Below, piece after piece: positions 1 to 5,725 of a stretch of DNA of 7,330 nucleotides. Numbering within the stretch: the first letter of the stretch is position 1; each line of letters opens with the position of its first letter. Source of the DNA: Desulfobacula sp. (GTDB lineage: Bacteria > Desulfobacterota > Desulfobacteria > Desulfobacterales > Desulfobacteraceae); contig JAGLNZ010000667.1 of assembly GCA_023139225.1 (NCBI GenBank), positions 1 through 7,330 of the forward strand. Direction: 5' to 3'. The translations under genes were made by a program, and so were the position numbers. A model generated the notes under the pieces. The model made no database searches. It was not told the origin of the DNA and saw only the letters and a program-made list of their open reading frames with translations.

Positions 1-776
1 ATGGCCATTGCTGCGGTCACAGCAATTCCCACACCGATTTCAACGCCCAGCATACCCAACGCCCTGATATGGTGAGGATCTGCTGGTACTAAAGGTGCCA
101 GTTTTGAATAATCCAGAAAATTGCCCCCCATGGGCATGCAGATGACTCCAATTCCGACATAAATTAAAACCCCCAGGGCAGCAAAAATACCAAGAACCTT
201 TTCGTTAACCCTTCTCAGAAGTGTTTTTAAGTCATAAGAAATGGCTAAAAGAATCAGGCTGGAACCAAAGATAACACCACCCTGGAATCCGCCACCCGGG
301 GAAAAATCCCCATGGGCCACAACATAGAGGGCATAAATCTGGATAAACGGGATTAAAATCCTGCAGACCGATTTAATAATCAGGTCCGACGGCACCCAGT
401 CCTTATCCATATGTTCAAATTCTTTTCCTGTCTTTAGAATCTTTTTGCCGTCTTTTACATGCAGAATAACTCCTGTGGGTGTATGGCGATAAAAACGTTC
501 TTTTTTCTCTCTGAAATCCCTTAATAAAAGAAAGCAGGCCAGGCCTGCACAAAAAACAACGGCTGTTTCAAACATGGTGTCAAATCCACGATAATCTGCA
601 AGAACCGCTGTTACAAGGTTGGGAACCTGGGTCTGGTCAAACGCTTTTTCAATATAATGATTTGAAAGATGGATTGAAGCCGGAGAATCAGGATCACCCC
701 AGTCCGGGAATTCCCCTGTTCCATACAGCAACAAAGCGCCTGTCAGGCAAACAACAATAAATCCTATAAATTTCAA
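1..776 (-). CDS. MbhE-like/MnhB fusion subunit of an Mrp/Mbh-type cation antiporter module (3' partial)
   Basis: This is a membrane subunit of an Mrp-type Na+/H+ antiporter or Mbh-like complex, and 258 codons are visible before the window edge cuts its C-terminus. The first part (about residues 1-88) has a TM helix, then YIEKAF and NLVTAVLADYRGFDT (residues 53-67), the MbhE / MrpA C-terminal signature, then a second TM helix. A charged linker (about 86-131) leads to an MnhB domain with HGDFSPGGGFQGG at 155-167, followed by further TM segments. I chose the TTG start at 776-774 because it overlaps the stop of the preceding gene and sits 8 nt after a perfect AGGAGG; no ATG lies near. The frame is open to position 1. 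In Pyrococcus Mbh the two parts are separate proteins (MbhE, MbhF), whereas in Mrp the E part is the MrpA tail. The family call is firm; the exact complex is not. Confidence 0.88.
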   Translation of the reverse strand, partial: MKFIGFIVVCLTGALLLYGTGEFPDWGDPDSPASIHLSNHYIEKAFDQTQVPNLVTAVLADYRGFDTMFETAVVFCAGLACFLLLRDFREKKERFYRHTPTGVILHVKDGKKILKTGKEFEHMDKDWVPSDLIIKSVCRILIPFIQIYALYVVAHGDFSPGGGFQGGVIFGSSLILLAISYDLKTLLRRVNEKVLGIFAALGVLIYVGIGVICMPMGGNFLDYSKLAPLVPADPHHIRALGMLGVEIGVGIAVTAAMA

Positions 777-1018
777 TCTTTTGTCCTCCTGCTAGTCCTG
801 AAAACAGCTGCAACAAAGAAAACCGTACTGACGCCCGCGCCGACGGAAGCCTCGGTAAAGGCGACATCGACCGCGCCCATCACAGCCCAGAGCAGACACA
901 TCATAAATGAATATGCACCAAATAAAATAGCTGTTCCAAGCAGATCTTTAACCGATATGGCGGCAATTGCGCAAAAAATAACAAAGGTTAACACAATTAA
1001 ATCAATTGGCCAGTGCAT
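773..1018 (-). CDS. MbhD-like (DUF4040) membrane subunit of Mrp/Mbh-type module
   Basis: An 81-residue membrane protein with about three hydrophobic segments (roughly 5-22, 27-48, 58-73) and a basic C-terminal end. The stretch AVDVAFTEASVGAGVSTVFF (49-68) is the hallmark of the MbhD/DUF4040 family, which corresponds to part of the extended C-terminus of MrpA. The acidic residues D51 and E56 in DVAFTEA are the conserved ones. The ATG start has AAAGGG 6 nt upstream, and the gene begins 2 nt after the mnhG stop. Its stop overlaps the TTG start of the next gene. A free-standing MbhD, instead of a part of a long MrpA, is the arrangement seen in Mbh/Mbs complexes and in some bacterial Mrp variants. 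By family it sits in the membrane beside the ion-translocating subunits. Confidence 0.88.
   Translation of the reverse strand: MHWPIDLIVLTFVIFCAIAAISVKDLLGTAILFGAYSFMMCLLWAVMGAVDVAFTEASVGAGVSTVFFVAAVFRTSRRTKD
785..790 (-). promoter_or_regulatory. Shine-Dalgarno site fixing a TTG start
   Basis: The minus strand reads AGGAGG here, 8 nt before the TTG at 776-774. The site lies inside the last codons of the preceding MbhD-like gene, whose stop overlaps the TTG. This geometry supports translational coupling and decides the start of the MbhE-MnhB fusion gene. Confidence 0.75.
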
Positions 1019-1020
1019 GA

Positions 1021-1344
1021 TTAACCCTTTCTTTTCTTTTTGGTCCAGTGCCTCAACCCTGCCCGCATTCCCGCATCAACAATGGAATGGGTGGCAGTGG
1101 GACTGGAGAGAAACACAAAAAATACAATTAAAAACATCTTAATCGAAAGCAGGAGAGCTTCAAAGGAAAAATGATGAAGATTATATATGGCAAGCCCCGT
1201 CACCATTGCAAAAATTCCCAGGGTATCCAGTTTACCTGCCGGGTGAAGTCTGCTGTAAAAATCAGGCATCCTGATGATACCGATGGCACCGCCCAGAAAA
1301 AAAAACAAGCCGATAACCAAACACAAAACAACAAGTATATCCAT
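1021..1344 (-). CDS. mnhG: Na+/H+ antiporter subunit G (MnhG/PhaG family)
   Basis: A 107-residue small membrane subunit of Mrp-type antiporters. It has three hydrophobic helices (about 2-24, 42-54 and 62-80). The family signature GAIGIIRMPDFYSRLHPAGKL spans 19-39, and SSPTATHSIVDAG lies at 80-92 after the last helix, as in MrpG/PhaG proteins. The length is typical of the family. The C-terminus is strongly basic (TKKKRKG). The ATG start has GGAG 5 nt upstream and lies 19 nt after the mnhF stop. MrpG is known as a structural subunit needed for assembly of the Mrp complex; it corresponds to MbhC in membrane-bound hydrogenases. Confidence 0.92.
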   Translation of the reverse strand: MDILVVLCLVIGLFFFLGGAIGIIRMPDFYSRLHPAGKLDTLGIFAMVTGLAIYNLHHFSFEALLLSIKMFLIVFFVFLSSPTATHSIVDAGMRAGLRHWTKKKRKG

Positions 1345-1363
1345 GGCTACTCCAAATTGATGA

Positions 1364-1651
1364 TTAATCCATAAAGGATTCTTCGTACAGCCCTTTTCTT
1401 TTGTGAAAATAGCGTGAGGCTGCCAGAACTGTTACAAAATTTAGAAATGCATAGGCCAGTGCGATATCAACAAACATATCCACACGCCCATATAGAAAAC
1501 CAATGAGCAGTAAAAGCATGACGGTTTTACTTCCAATGGCGTTGACGCCAATGAGCCGGTCTAAAACCGTAGGACCGAACAAGGCTCTGTACAGTGAAAA
1601 AAGCATCAGGAATAATAATCCCAATGCAATGCTTAGAAAAAAAGTGGTCAT
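1364..1651 (-). CDS. mnhF: Na+/H+ antiporter subunit F (MnhF/PhaF family)
   Basis: A 95-residue membrane subunit with three predicted helices (about 3-22, 38-55, 60-78). The family signature is clear: GPTVLDRLIGVNAIGSKTV at 26-44, then VDIALAYAFLNFV at 61-73, with D31, R32 and D62 at positions conserved in MrpF/MbhB. The C-terminus is charged and cytoplasmic-like. The ATG start overlaps the mnhE stop by 4 bases (ATGA) and has GGAG 7 nt upstream, so translation is probably coupled to mnhE. In Mrp structures this subunit packs with MrpG and MrpE on the side where sodium is thought to move; that role comes from the family, not from this sequence. Confidence 0.92.
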   Translation of the reverse strand: MTTFFLSIALGLLFLMLFSLYRALFGPTVLDRLIGVNAIGSKTVMLLLLIGFLYGRVDMFVDIALAYAFLNFVTVLAASRYFHKRKGLYEESFMD

Positions 1652-2199
1652 ATCTGTTCTCCAAATACCTTTGCAACTTTTTTTAACATGGTGCCCGGCA
1701 AGGATTCAGCCGATTTCCTGTCTATGGCATGAACCCTGAACACACCATCACTGTCTGCCGTTACCGTAATGGTTCCAGGCGTCAGTGTAATGGAGTTTGC
1801 CAGGGTGGTTATGGCAATATCGGATTTTAAATTAGTTTTAAAGGTAATAATGTGAGGATCTATCAACTCTTTCATTCGCGGGTGAAAAGCCAAATACAAA
1901 AGATGAAAATTGGCTTTAACGATTTCCCAGATCAACCAGGGCATATAGCTGGTAAATCTAAAAAATACTTTAATATATCCCGACCCCATGGCAGGAAATA
2001 ACAGGTCATAAAAATAGTATGCCACAAGAAAACTTGAAATTCCCCCAAGCCATAACAGCAGAGGATCAAATTTCCCGGACAGCACAATCCAGGTCAAAAA
2101 CATTAAAGCAAATGTAATCAGAAAAGAAAAAAATGATTTAAAAAAAGTGGATCTTGTGTTGCCGTTTTCTTTGGCAACACCATTATTGGAAACTGTCAA
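1648..2199 (-). CDS. mnhE: Na+/H+ antiporter subunit E (MnhE/PhaE family)
   Basis: A subunit of 183 residues from the chosen start. A polar N-terminal tail of about 20 residues precedes hydrophobic helices (about 23-40, 46-69 and 83-104), then a soluble C-terminal domain with the family hallmark TLANSITLTPGTITV (132-146). Family members usually lack the polar tail or have a shorter one. The frame allows a TTG at 2217, giving 189 residues, but that codon has no Shine-Dalgarno site. The TTG at 2199-2197 lies 8 nt after GGAGG in a G-rich run, so I prefer it. No in-frame ATG lies near the N-terminus. The gap to the upstream receiver gene is 46 nt, and its stop overlaps the mnhF start. It heads the Mrp/Mbh-like subunit block in the order seen as MbhA-B-C-D in Mbh. 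Confidence 0.9.
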   Translation of the reverse strand: MTVSNNGVAKENGNTRSTFFKSFFSFLITFALMFLTWIVLSGKFDPLLLWLGGISSFLVAYYFYDLLFPAMGSGYIKVFFRFTSYMPWLIWEIVKANFHLLYLAFHPRMKELIDPHIITFKTNLKSDIAITTLANSITLTPGTITVTADSDGVFRVHAIDRKSAESLPGTMLKKVAKVFGEQI

Positions 2200-2206
2200 T
2201 GAACTG

Positions 2207-2215
2207 CCCTCCCCC
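2207..2215 (-). promoter_or_regulatory. G-rich Shine-Dalgarno site of mnhE
   Basis: The minus strand reads GGGGGAGGG, containing GGAGG at 2208-2212, with an 8-nt spacer to the TTG at 2199-2197. It would lie on top of the start if translation began at the alternative TTG at 2217-2215, so it argues for the shorter mnhE. Confidence 0.6.
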
Positions 2216-2245
2216 AAATATCATGAGATTCAAAAGCTAAAAAAA

Positions 2246-2719
2246 TTATTTTTCAACACCATACAGTTTACGGAATTTCCCGTACAGTTTGGCTATGGCG
2301 CCTTCTTTTTTTGCTCCTGTTTGAGAGCTGTCAGGTCCAAAGGATGATTGTTCGACTTGCATCCTGTGATCATAAGCCGCGTTTATGGTCTCAATAAGCG
2401 TATCCATATCCACGGGCTTTGATAAAAACTTAAATGCATTATATTTACCGCTTTCCAGTGCATTTTCAACACTTCCATGCCCGGTAAGAACAATACAGGG
2501 CAGCGTCGGCTGCAAATCCTTCAATCTTTTCTGAACTTCGATCCCATCAATTCCCGGCATTTGCAAATCCACAACAGCCACATCAAAGTCTTCTTTTGAG
2601 GCCGCCTCTACCCCTTCTTCACCTGAAAAAGTTGTTTTAACTGTAAATCCGTCAAGAACAAGCCGTTTGGCAAGATATTTTAAAAAAGTTTGTTCATCAT
2701 CTATAAATAGGAGTTTCAT
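2246..2719 (-). CDS. Receiver-only response regulator with a basic C-terminal tail
   Basis: A 157-residue protein with one receiver domain (about 1-118). The acidic pair is D7/D8, the phospho-acceptor D51 (VVDLQMPGIDG), the switch threonine T79 (VLTGHG) and the conserved lysine K101 (LSKPVD). The domain resembles NtrC-type receivers, but no AAA+ or DNA-binding domain follows. A polar linker (about 122-140) leads to a short basic helix-like tail with KLYG twice, at 144-147 and 151-154, seven residues apart. The ATG start has AAGG 7 nt upstream. It is the first gene after the 133-nt gap and precedes mnhE by 46 nt, so it is probably co-transcribed with the membrane subunits. I infer that it controls their expression or activity through a partner protein; its cognate kinase is not certain, though two kinases lie just upstream. 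Confidence 0.88.
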   Translation of the reverse strand: MKLLFIDDEQTFLKYLAKRLVLDGFTVKTTFSGEEGVEAASKEDFDVAVVDLQMPGIDGIEVQKRLKDLQPTLPCIVLTGHGSVENALESGKYNAFKFLSKPVDMDTLIETINAAYDHRMQVEQSSFGPDSSQTGAKKEGAIAKLYGKFRKLYGVEK

Positions 2720-2766
2720 AATATATCCTTACAATGATAAAAATCTATCAATCTCCATCTTAAACC

Positions 2767-2792
2767 AACTTTTGCTGCGTATAACAAAAGTT
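2767..2792. repeat. Perfect 8-bp inverted repeat, possible operator or leader hairpin
   Basis: AACTTTTG (2767-2774) and CAAAAGTT (2785-2792) are exact reverse complements separated by 10 bases. The repeat lies just downstream of the candidate -10 box, where a repressor site or a short 5' leader hairpin would act. The minus strand after it lacks a T-run, so it does not look like a terminator. Confidence 0.45.
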
Positions 2793-2795
2793 TTA

Positions 2796-2824
2796 TATTT
2801 AACAAAAGCATAATTTTGAGTCAA
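2796..2824 (-). promoter_or_regulatory. Candidate sigma70-type promoter for the receiver/mnh operon
   Basis: On the minus strand, TTGACT (2824-2819) matches the -35 consensus at five of six positions. A 17-nt spacer leads to TAAATA (2801-2796), a weak -10 that continues into a TATAAAA stretch. The predicted transcript would start near 2788-2790 and run about 70 nt to the ATG at 2719. In such AT-rich DNA, chance matches are common. Confidence 0.35.
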
Positions 2825-2852
2825 CACCTAAATGTTTTATAAAAAATAAGAA

Positions 2853-3734
2853 CTAAATATTTTTTTCACCGGGAATAAGAAGACAGGGGAAAACAGATTT
2901 ATCAGCAATATTTTTTGAAATGGAGCCAACCCATCGCTCCAGGATAGCCGCTTTTTCACTGCAACCTAAGATAATCATACTGGTCTGGTATTCTTTTGCT
3001 GCTTTTTCAATCTCTTTTTGCGGTTCCCCTACATATACATGGGGTCTGGCATTAATACCCGCATCTTCAAGTTCATCACAAAGATCATCCAGCCTTTTTC
3101 TTTCAGCTTTTCTGACTTTCTGAACTTCATGGGCATCCTTGCTTTTAAGAGCGCTTTCTTTTACCACATGCATGATATGGATTTCGCCTATGACATTTTT
3201 AAATCCCTTGATATATTCAATCGTCTTTTTACCGGTATCCGACCAATTGGTAGCAAATAACGGCCGCTTAAACAATTTTTCAGGAACAATATTATCTTCC
3301 ATCATGTGTTTGAATACGAGAATGGGCACTTCCGCCCGCCGAATCAGTTCAATGACATCAGAACCTGCATAAAGCTGCTCCAAGGTCCCTTTATGAGAGC
3401 GACCAATCACGATCAGGTCCGGGGATTCTTTTTTAACAACCCTGAGAATCTCAGGGATAAGACTTGCGACTTCTATATATGCACCAACTTCCATACCCAT
3501 TTCAAATAAATTTTCCGCCCAGTCAATAAACCTGATATTTGCTGTTTCCTTTAACTTAACTTCTTCTTCCTTAAGGTAACCGCTCCCCCTTTTCATGGCA
3601 ACTTTGTCTCTTTCAATGACGTTTAAAAAAATAACATGTTCCAGCCCGGCATTTCTGAGCGATAATAAAGAGTTAAGTGCATCATAACAAAGTTCCTCAA
3701 ACTTGGTCACAAAAAGCAATTTTCTTATTTCCAT
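2853..3734 (-). CDS. Tandem-domain universal stress protein (UspA family)
   Basis: A 293-residue soluble protein made of two Usp domains (about 1-142 and 154-289), each with the alternating strand/helix pattern of the family. The ATP-binding Usp motif is G-x2-G-x9-G-[ST]. Domain 1 has GRSH-x9-GS (G111, H114, G124, S125) and domain 2 has GCSE-x9-GS (G257, E260, G270, S271). The second glycine is therefore replaced in both, and nucleotide binding is uncertain. The region 195-222 is highly charged and probably a long helix. The ATG start has GGAG 5 nt upstream, 35 nt after the stop of the receiver gene, so it likely ends the signalling operon. Usp domains next to antiporters often act as regulatory or energy-sensing proteins; such a role here is inference from position only. 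Confidence 0.87.
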   Translation of the reverse strand: MEIRKLLFVTKFEELCYDALNSLLSLRNAGLEHVIFLNVIERDKVAMKRGSGYLKEEEVKLKETANIRFIDWAENLFEMGMEVGAYIEVASLIPEILRVVKKESPDLIVIGRSHKGTLEQLYAGSDVIELIRRAEVPILVFKHMMEDNIVPEKLFKRPLFATNWSDTGKKTIEYIKGFKNVIGEIHIMHVVKESALKSKDAHEVQKVRKAERKRLDDLCDELEDAGINARPHVYVGEPQKEIEKAAKEYQTSMIILGCSEKAAILERWVGSISKNIADKSVFPCLLIPGEKNI

Positions 3735-3769
3735 AATTTCTCCAATCTCAATCTTCTTATAACGATTAA

Positions 3770-4162
3770 TTAACCAAGTTTTTTCTTAATTGCCGCAACT
3801 AACTCTTCAGGTTCTACCGGCTTTTCCAAGTAGATATCAGGTTCAGGGACTTTACCTCCCTTAAATTCATCAAGCGCTTTTTGAGATTTCAGAAAAGACC
3901 GAAGGGCAATTCCTGTAAACATGATAATGGGAATTTTTTCCAAATCCTTATCTGTTTTCATTTTGCGATATAATCGAATCCCGCTCCCCCTGGGCATCAG
4001 TACATCAAGAATCACTAGGTCGGGTTTTTCTTTTTCAATCATTTCCAAACCTTCTATACCATCTTGAGCGACCAAAGGCATATACTGATTTTCTTCCAGG
4101 ACTGTGACAACAAATGATCTGACGTCCTGATCATCATCTACCACAAGAACCTTTTGACTCAT
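3770..4162 (-). CDS. Receiver-only response regulator with an enlarged C-terminal half
   Basis: A 130-residue single receiver domain with no output domain. Key residues are the acidic D9/D10 (and D11), phospho-acceptor D53 (VILDVLMPRGSG), T83 (IMFTG) and K114 (YLEKPVEP). The distance from T83 to K114 is 31 residues, against 22 between the equivalent residues in the other two receivers of this window, so about nine residues are inserted before the last strand (FLKSQKALDEFKGGKVPEPD). The ATG start has a strong AGGAGG 7 nt upstream and lies 16 nt after the stop of the REC-PAS kinase gene. It is probably the partner of one of the two kinases upstream, acting as a diffusible phosphorelay or protein-contact regulator in the cytoplasm. 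Confidence 0.9.
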   Translation of the reverse strand: MSQKVLVVDDDQDVRSFVVTVLEENQYMPLVAQDGIEGLEMIEKEKPDLVILDVLMPRGSGIRLYRKMKTDKDLEKIPIIMFTGIALRSFLKSQKALDEFKGGKVPEPDIYLEKPVEPEELVAAIKKKLG

Positions 4163-4178
4163 AATTCATCCTCCTTGG

Positions 4179-5714
4179 TCAATTTATATCAACCGTATTT
4201 GCTTTTTCATAGGGTAGTTTAATCGTAAAGGCGCTCCCATCTCCAGGGCTGGTTTTCGTTTCTATCACTCCATTGTGTTCTTCTATCAGCTTTGATGTGA
4301 CAAGGAGTCCCAAACCTGTTCCCTTTCCCCCTTTAGAACTGAACATGGGGTCAAACAACTGCTTTTGAGTATCTTTATCCATACCGCAGCCATTATCTTT
4401 AACTTCAAAACAAAAATAATTATTGTTATCCATATAGGTTTTCACCTTTATTTCATGCTTTTTGGAAGTGTCTTCATCCTCGACACAGGCATCAATGGCA
4501 TTGGTTATAAGGTTAAGCAAAGAGCGATGAATGGTTTGCGGATCAGCCACAACTTCACCGATGCTGTTGTCAAAGTCTTTTGAAATGAGAATATCTTTTG
4601 ATCCGACAAAATCTTTTACCAGTTCGATGACTTCATTAACAATATCATTAGGCTGACAGTCTTCAAATTCCGGCTCCCTCTGCTTTGAATAGGTCAAAAG
4701 ATCCCGGGTCAGGTCCCCCACTCTTTTGATATTTCTCTTTATGGTTTTCCAACCTGTTTTGAATTTTTCCGTATTATTTTTGGCAATTCCCACATCAACG
4801 ACATAACTGCCGCCTTGAAGCCCGATGAGGATATTCTTTACGTAGTGGGCAAGGCCACTCACTGTCTGGCCGACAGCAGCCAGACGTTCCGACTGAACCA
4901 ATTCCTTTTCAAGTCGTTTAATTTCCGTTAAGTCCTGAAAAAAACTAACCGTTCCTACAAAATCCCCTTTTTCATGAAGAACATTGCTATTATACCGAAC
5001 CGGTATTTGTCTGCCGTCTTTGGTGTTTATTATATTTTCTCTCCAGGCAAACGTGTTCTCTTGTTTTTCTATTTTAGCCTGATTTTTAAATATCTTGGCA
5101 ATTTTTGGTGTATAAAGATCATCTATGGTCATTTTGTTTCTGACATCTTTTGCTGTTTCACCAAATATCCTTGCGGCTTCAGGATTGTACACAACTACTT
5201 TCCAGTCATGATCAAAGGCAACAATAGCATCGTTGGAACTTTTTATTAAAAGCCGTTGAAAATTTGATTTTCGCCGAATCTCCTCAGTGGCTTCTGCAAT
5301 TTTAATTTCAAGATTTTCAGTATATTCTTTAAGCTTTTCCCTGATGGCAATCTTTGCTTTTGCTCTCTCAAGAGCAATGGCAAGAGATTCATCTCTGACA
5401 GGTTTATTGATAAAATCACTGGCGCCATACTGCAATGCCGTTATGGTTGAATCAATATCTCCATGCCCTGTTACAATGATCACTTCTTTTTCAGAATTAA
5501 TTTCCTTAATCTTTTTCAGCAGCTCAAGACCATCCATTCCAGGCATTTTTATATCAGTCACCACGATATCAGGTGATTCAGATTTAAAAACCTCAAGTCC
5601 CTGCTCACCACTATAGGCTGCAAGAGTTTCATACCCGTCACTTCGAAGAGACATGGAGAGCAGCCTTACAATAATCTCCTCATCATCAACAATTAATATC
5701 TTATTGGCTGACAT
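4179..5714 (-). CDS. REC-PAS histidine kinase
   Basis: A 511-residue cytoplasmic hybrid kinase without TM segments. In order it has a receiver (about 4-118; D10/D11, phospho-acceptor D54, T82, K104), a coiled coil (about 118-150), a PAS domain (about 152-265, ending in FFQDLTEIKRLE), a dimerisation/H-box region with the likely phospho-histidine H290 (GLAHYVKN), and an ATPase domain with N405 (NLITNAIDA), DNGCGM (440-445), FDPMF (454-458) and GKGTGLGL (463-470). The H-box has tyrosine instead of the usual Glu/Asp just after the histidine. The ATG start has AAGGGA 8 nt upstream, and the gene begins 11 nt after the stop of the PAS-PAS kinase. The N-terminal receiver suggests that it takes phosphate or a signal from another kinase, possibly that neighbour, and combines it with what its PAS domain senses. 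Confidence 0.92.
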   Translation of the reverse strand: MSANKILIVDDEEIIVRLLSMSLRSDGYETLAAYSGEQGLEVFKSESPDIVVTDIKMPGMDGLELLKKIKEINSEKEVIIVTGHGDIDSTITALQYGASDFINKPVRDESLAIALERAKAKIAIREKLKEYTENLEIKIAEATEEIRRKSNFQRLLIKSSNDAIVAFDHDWKVVVYNPEAARIFGETAKDVRNKMTIDDLYTPKIAKIFKNQAKIEKQENTFAWRENIINTKDGRQIPVRYNSNVLHEKGDFVGTVSFFQDLTEIKRLEKELVQSERLAAVGQTVSGLAHYVKNILIGLQGGSYVVDVGIAKNNTEKFKTGWKTIKRNIKRVGDLTRDLLTYSKQREPEFEDCQPNDIVNEVIELVKDFVGSKDILISKDFDNSIGEVVADPQTIHRSLLNLITNAIDACVEDEDTSKKHEIKVKTYMDNNNYFCFEVKDNGCGMDKDTQKQLFDPMFSSKGGKGTGLGLLVTSKLIEEHNGVIETKTSPGDGSAFTIKLPYEKANTVDIN

Positions 5715-5725
5715 AATATATTCCC

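Larger units (their letters stand above)
2720..2852 (-). other. AT-rich intergenic region separating the signalling cluster from the receiver/mnh block
   Basis: This is the only sizeable gene-free stretch in the window. It is very AT-rich and contains a candidate promoter (2796-2824), a perfect inverted repeat (2767-2774 with 2785-2792), two copies of AACAAAAG (2783-2790 and 2801-2808), and the Shine-Dalgarno site of the downstream receiver gene. I see no GC-rich hairpin with a T-run, so readthrough from the usp gene remains possible. Confidence 0.6.

Noticed and set aside
1..2199. Calling the block a complete Mrp Na+/H+ antiporter or a membrane-bound hydrogenase
   Set aside because: No MnhC, MnhD or full MnhA, and no hydrogenase or iron-sulfur subunits, are in the window. 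Only small accessory subunits are visible, and they are shared by both types of complex.
2183..2224. Short ATG-started frame (13 codons) across the mnhE start, as a leader peptide
   Set aside because: It has no Shine-Dalgarno site of its own and no recognisable content. Chance is sufficient to explain it, so it is mentioned only in the mnhE start discussion.
2767..2792. Inverted repeat considered as an intrinsic terminator for the usp transcript
   Set aside because: The stem is AT-rich and the minus strand after it reads GGTTTAAG without a T-run. It also lies inside the region that looks like the start of the next operon.
5246..5428. Minus-strand 60-codon frame inside the REC-PAS kinase
   Set aside because: It is a different frame of the same strand within the receiver/coiled-coil coding region, with no signature and no gap for an independent gene.
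5287..5616. Plus-strand open frame of 109 codons
   Set aside because: It is antisense to the receiver and coiled-coil region of the REC-PAS kinase, and its translation shows no family signature. The other plus-strand frames (for example 6180-6626, 5811-6143, 4974-5249, 1171-1374) are likewise shadows of well-supported minus-strand genes.
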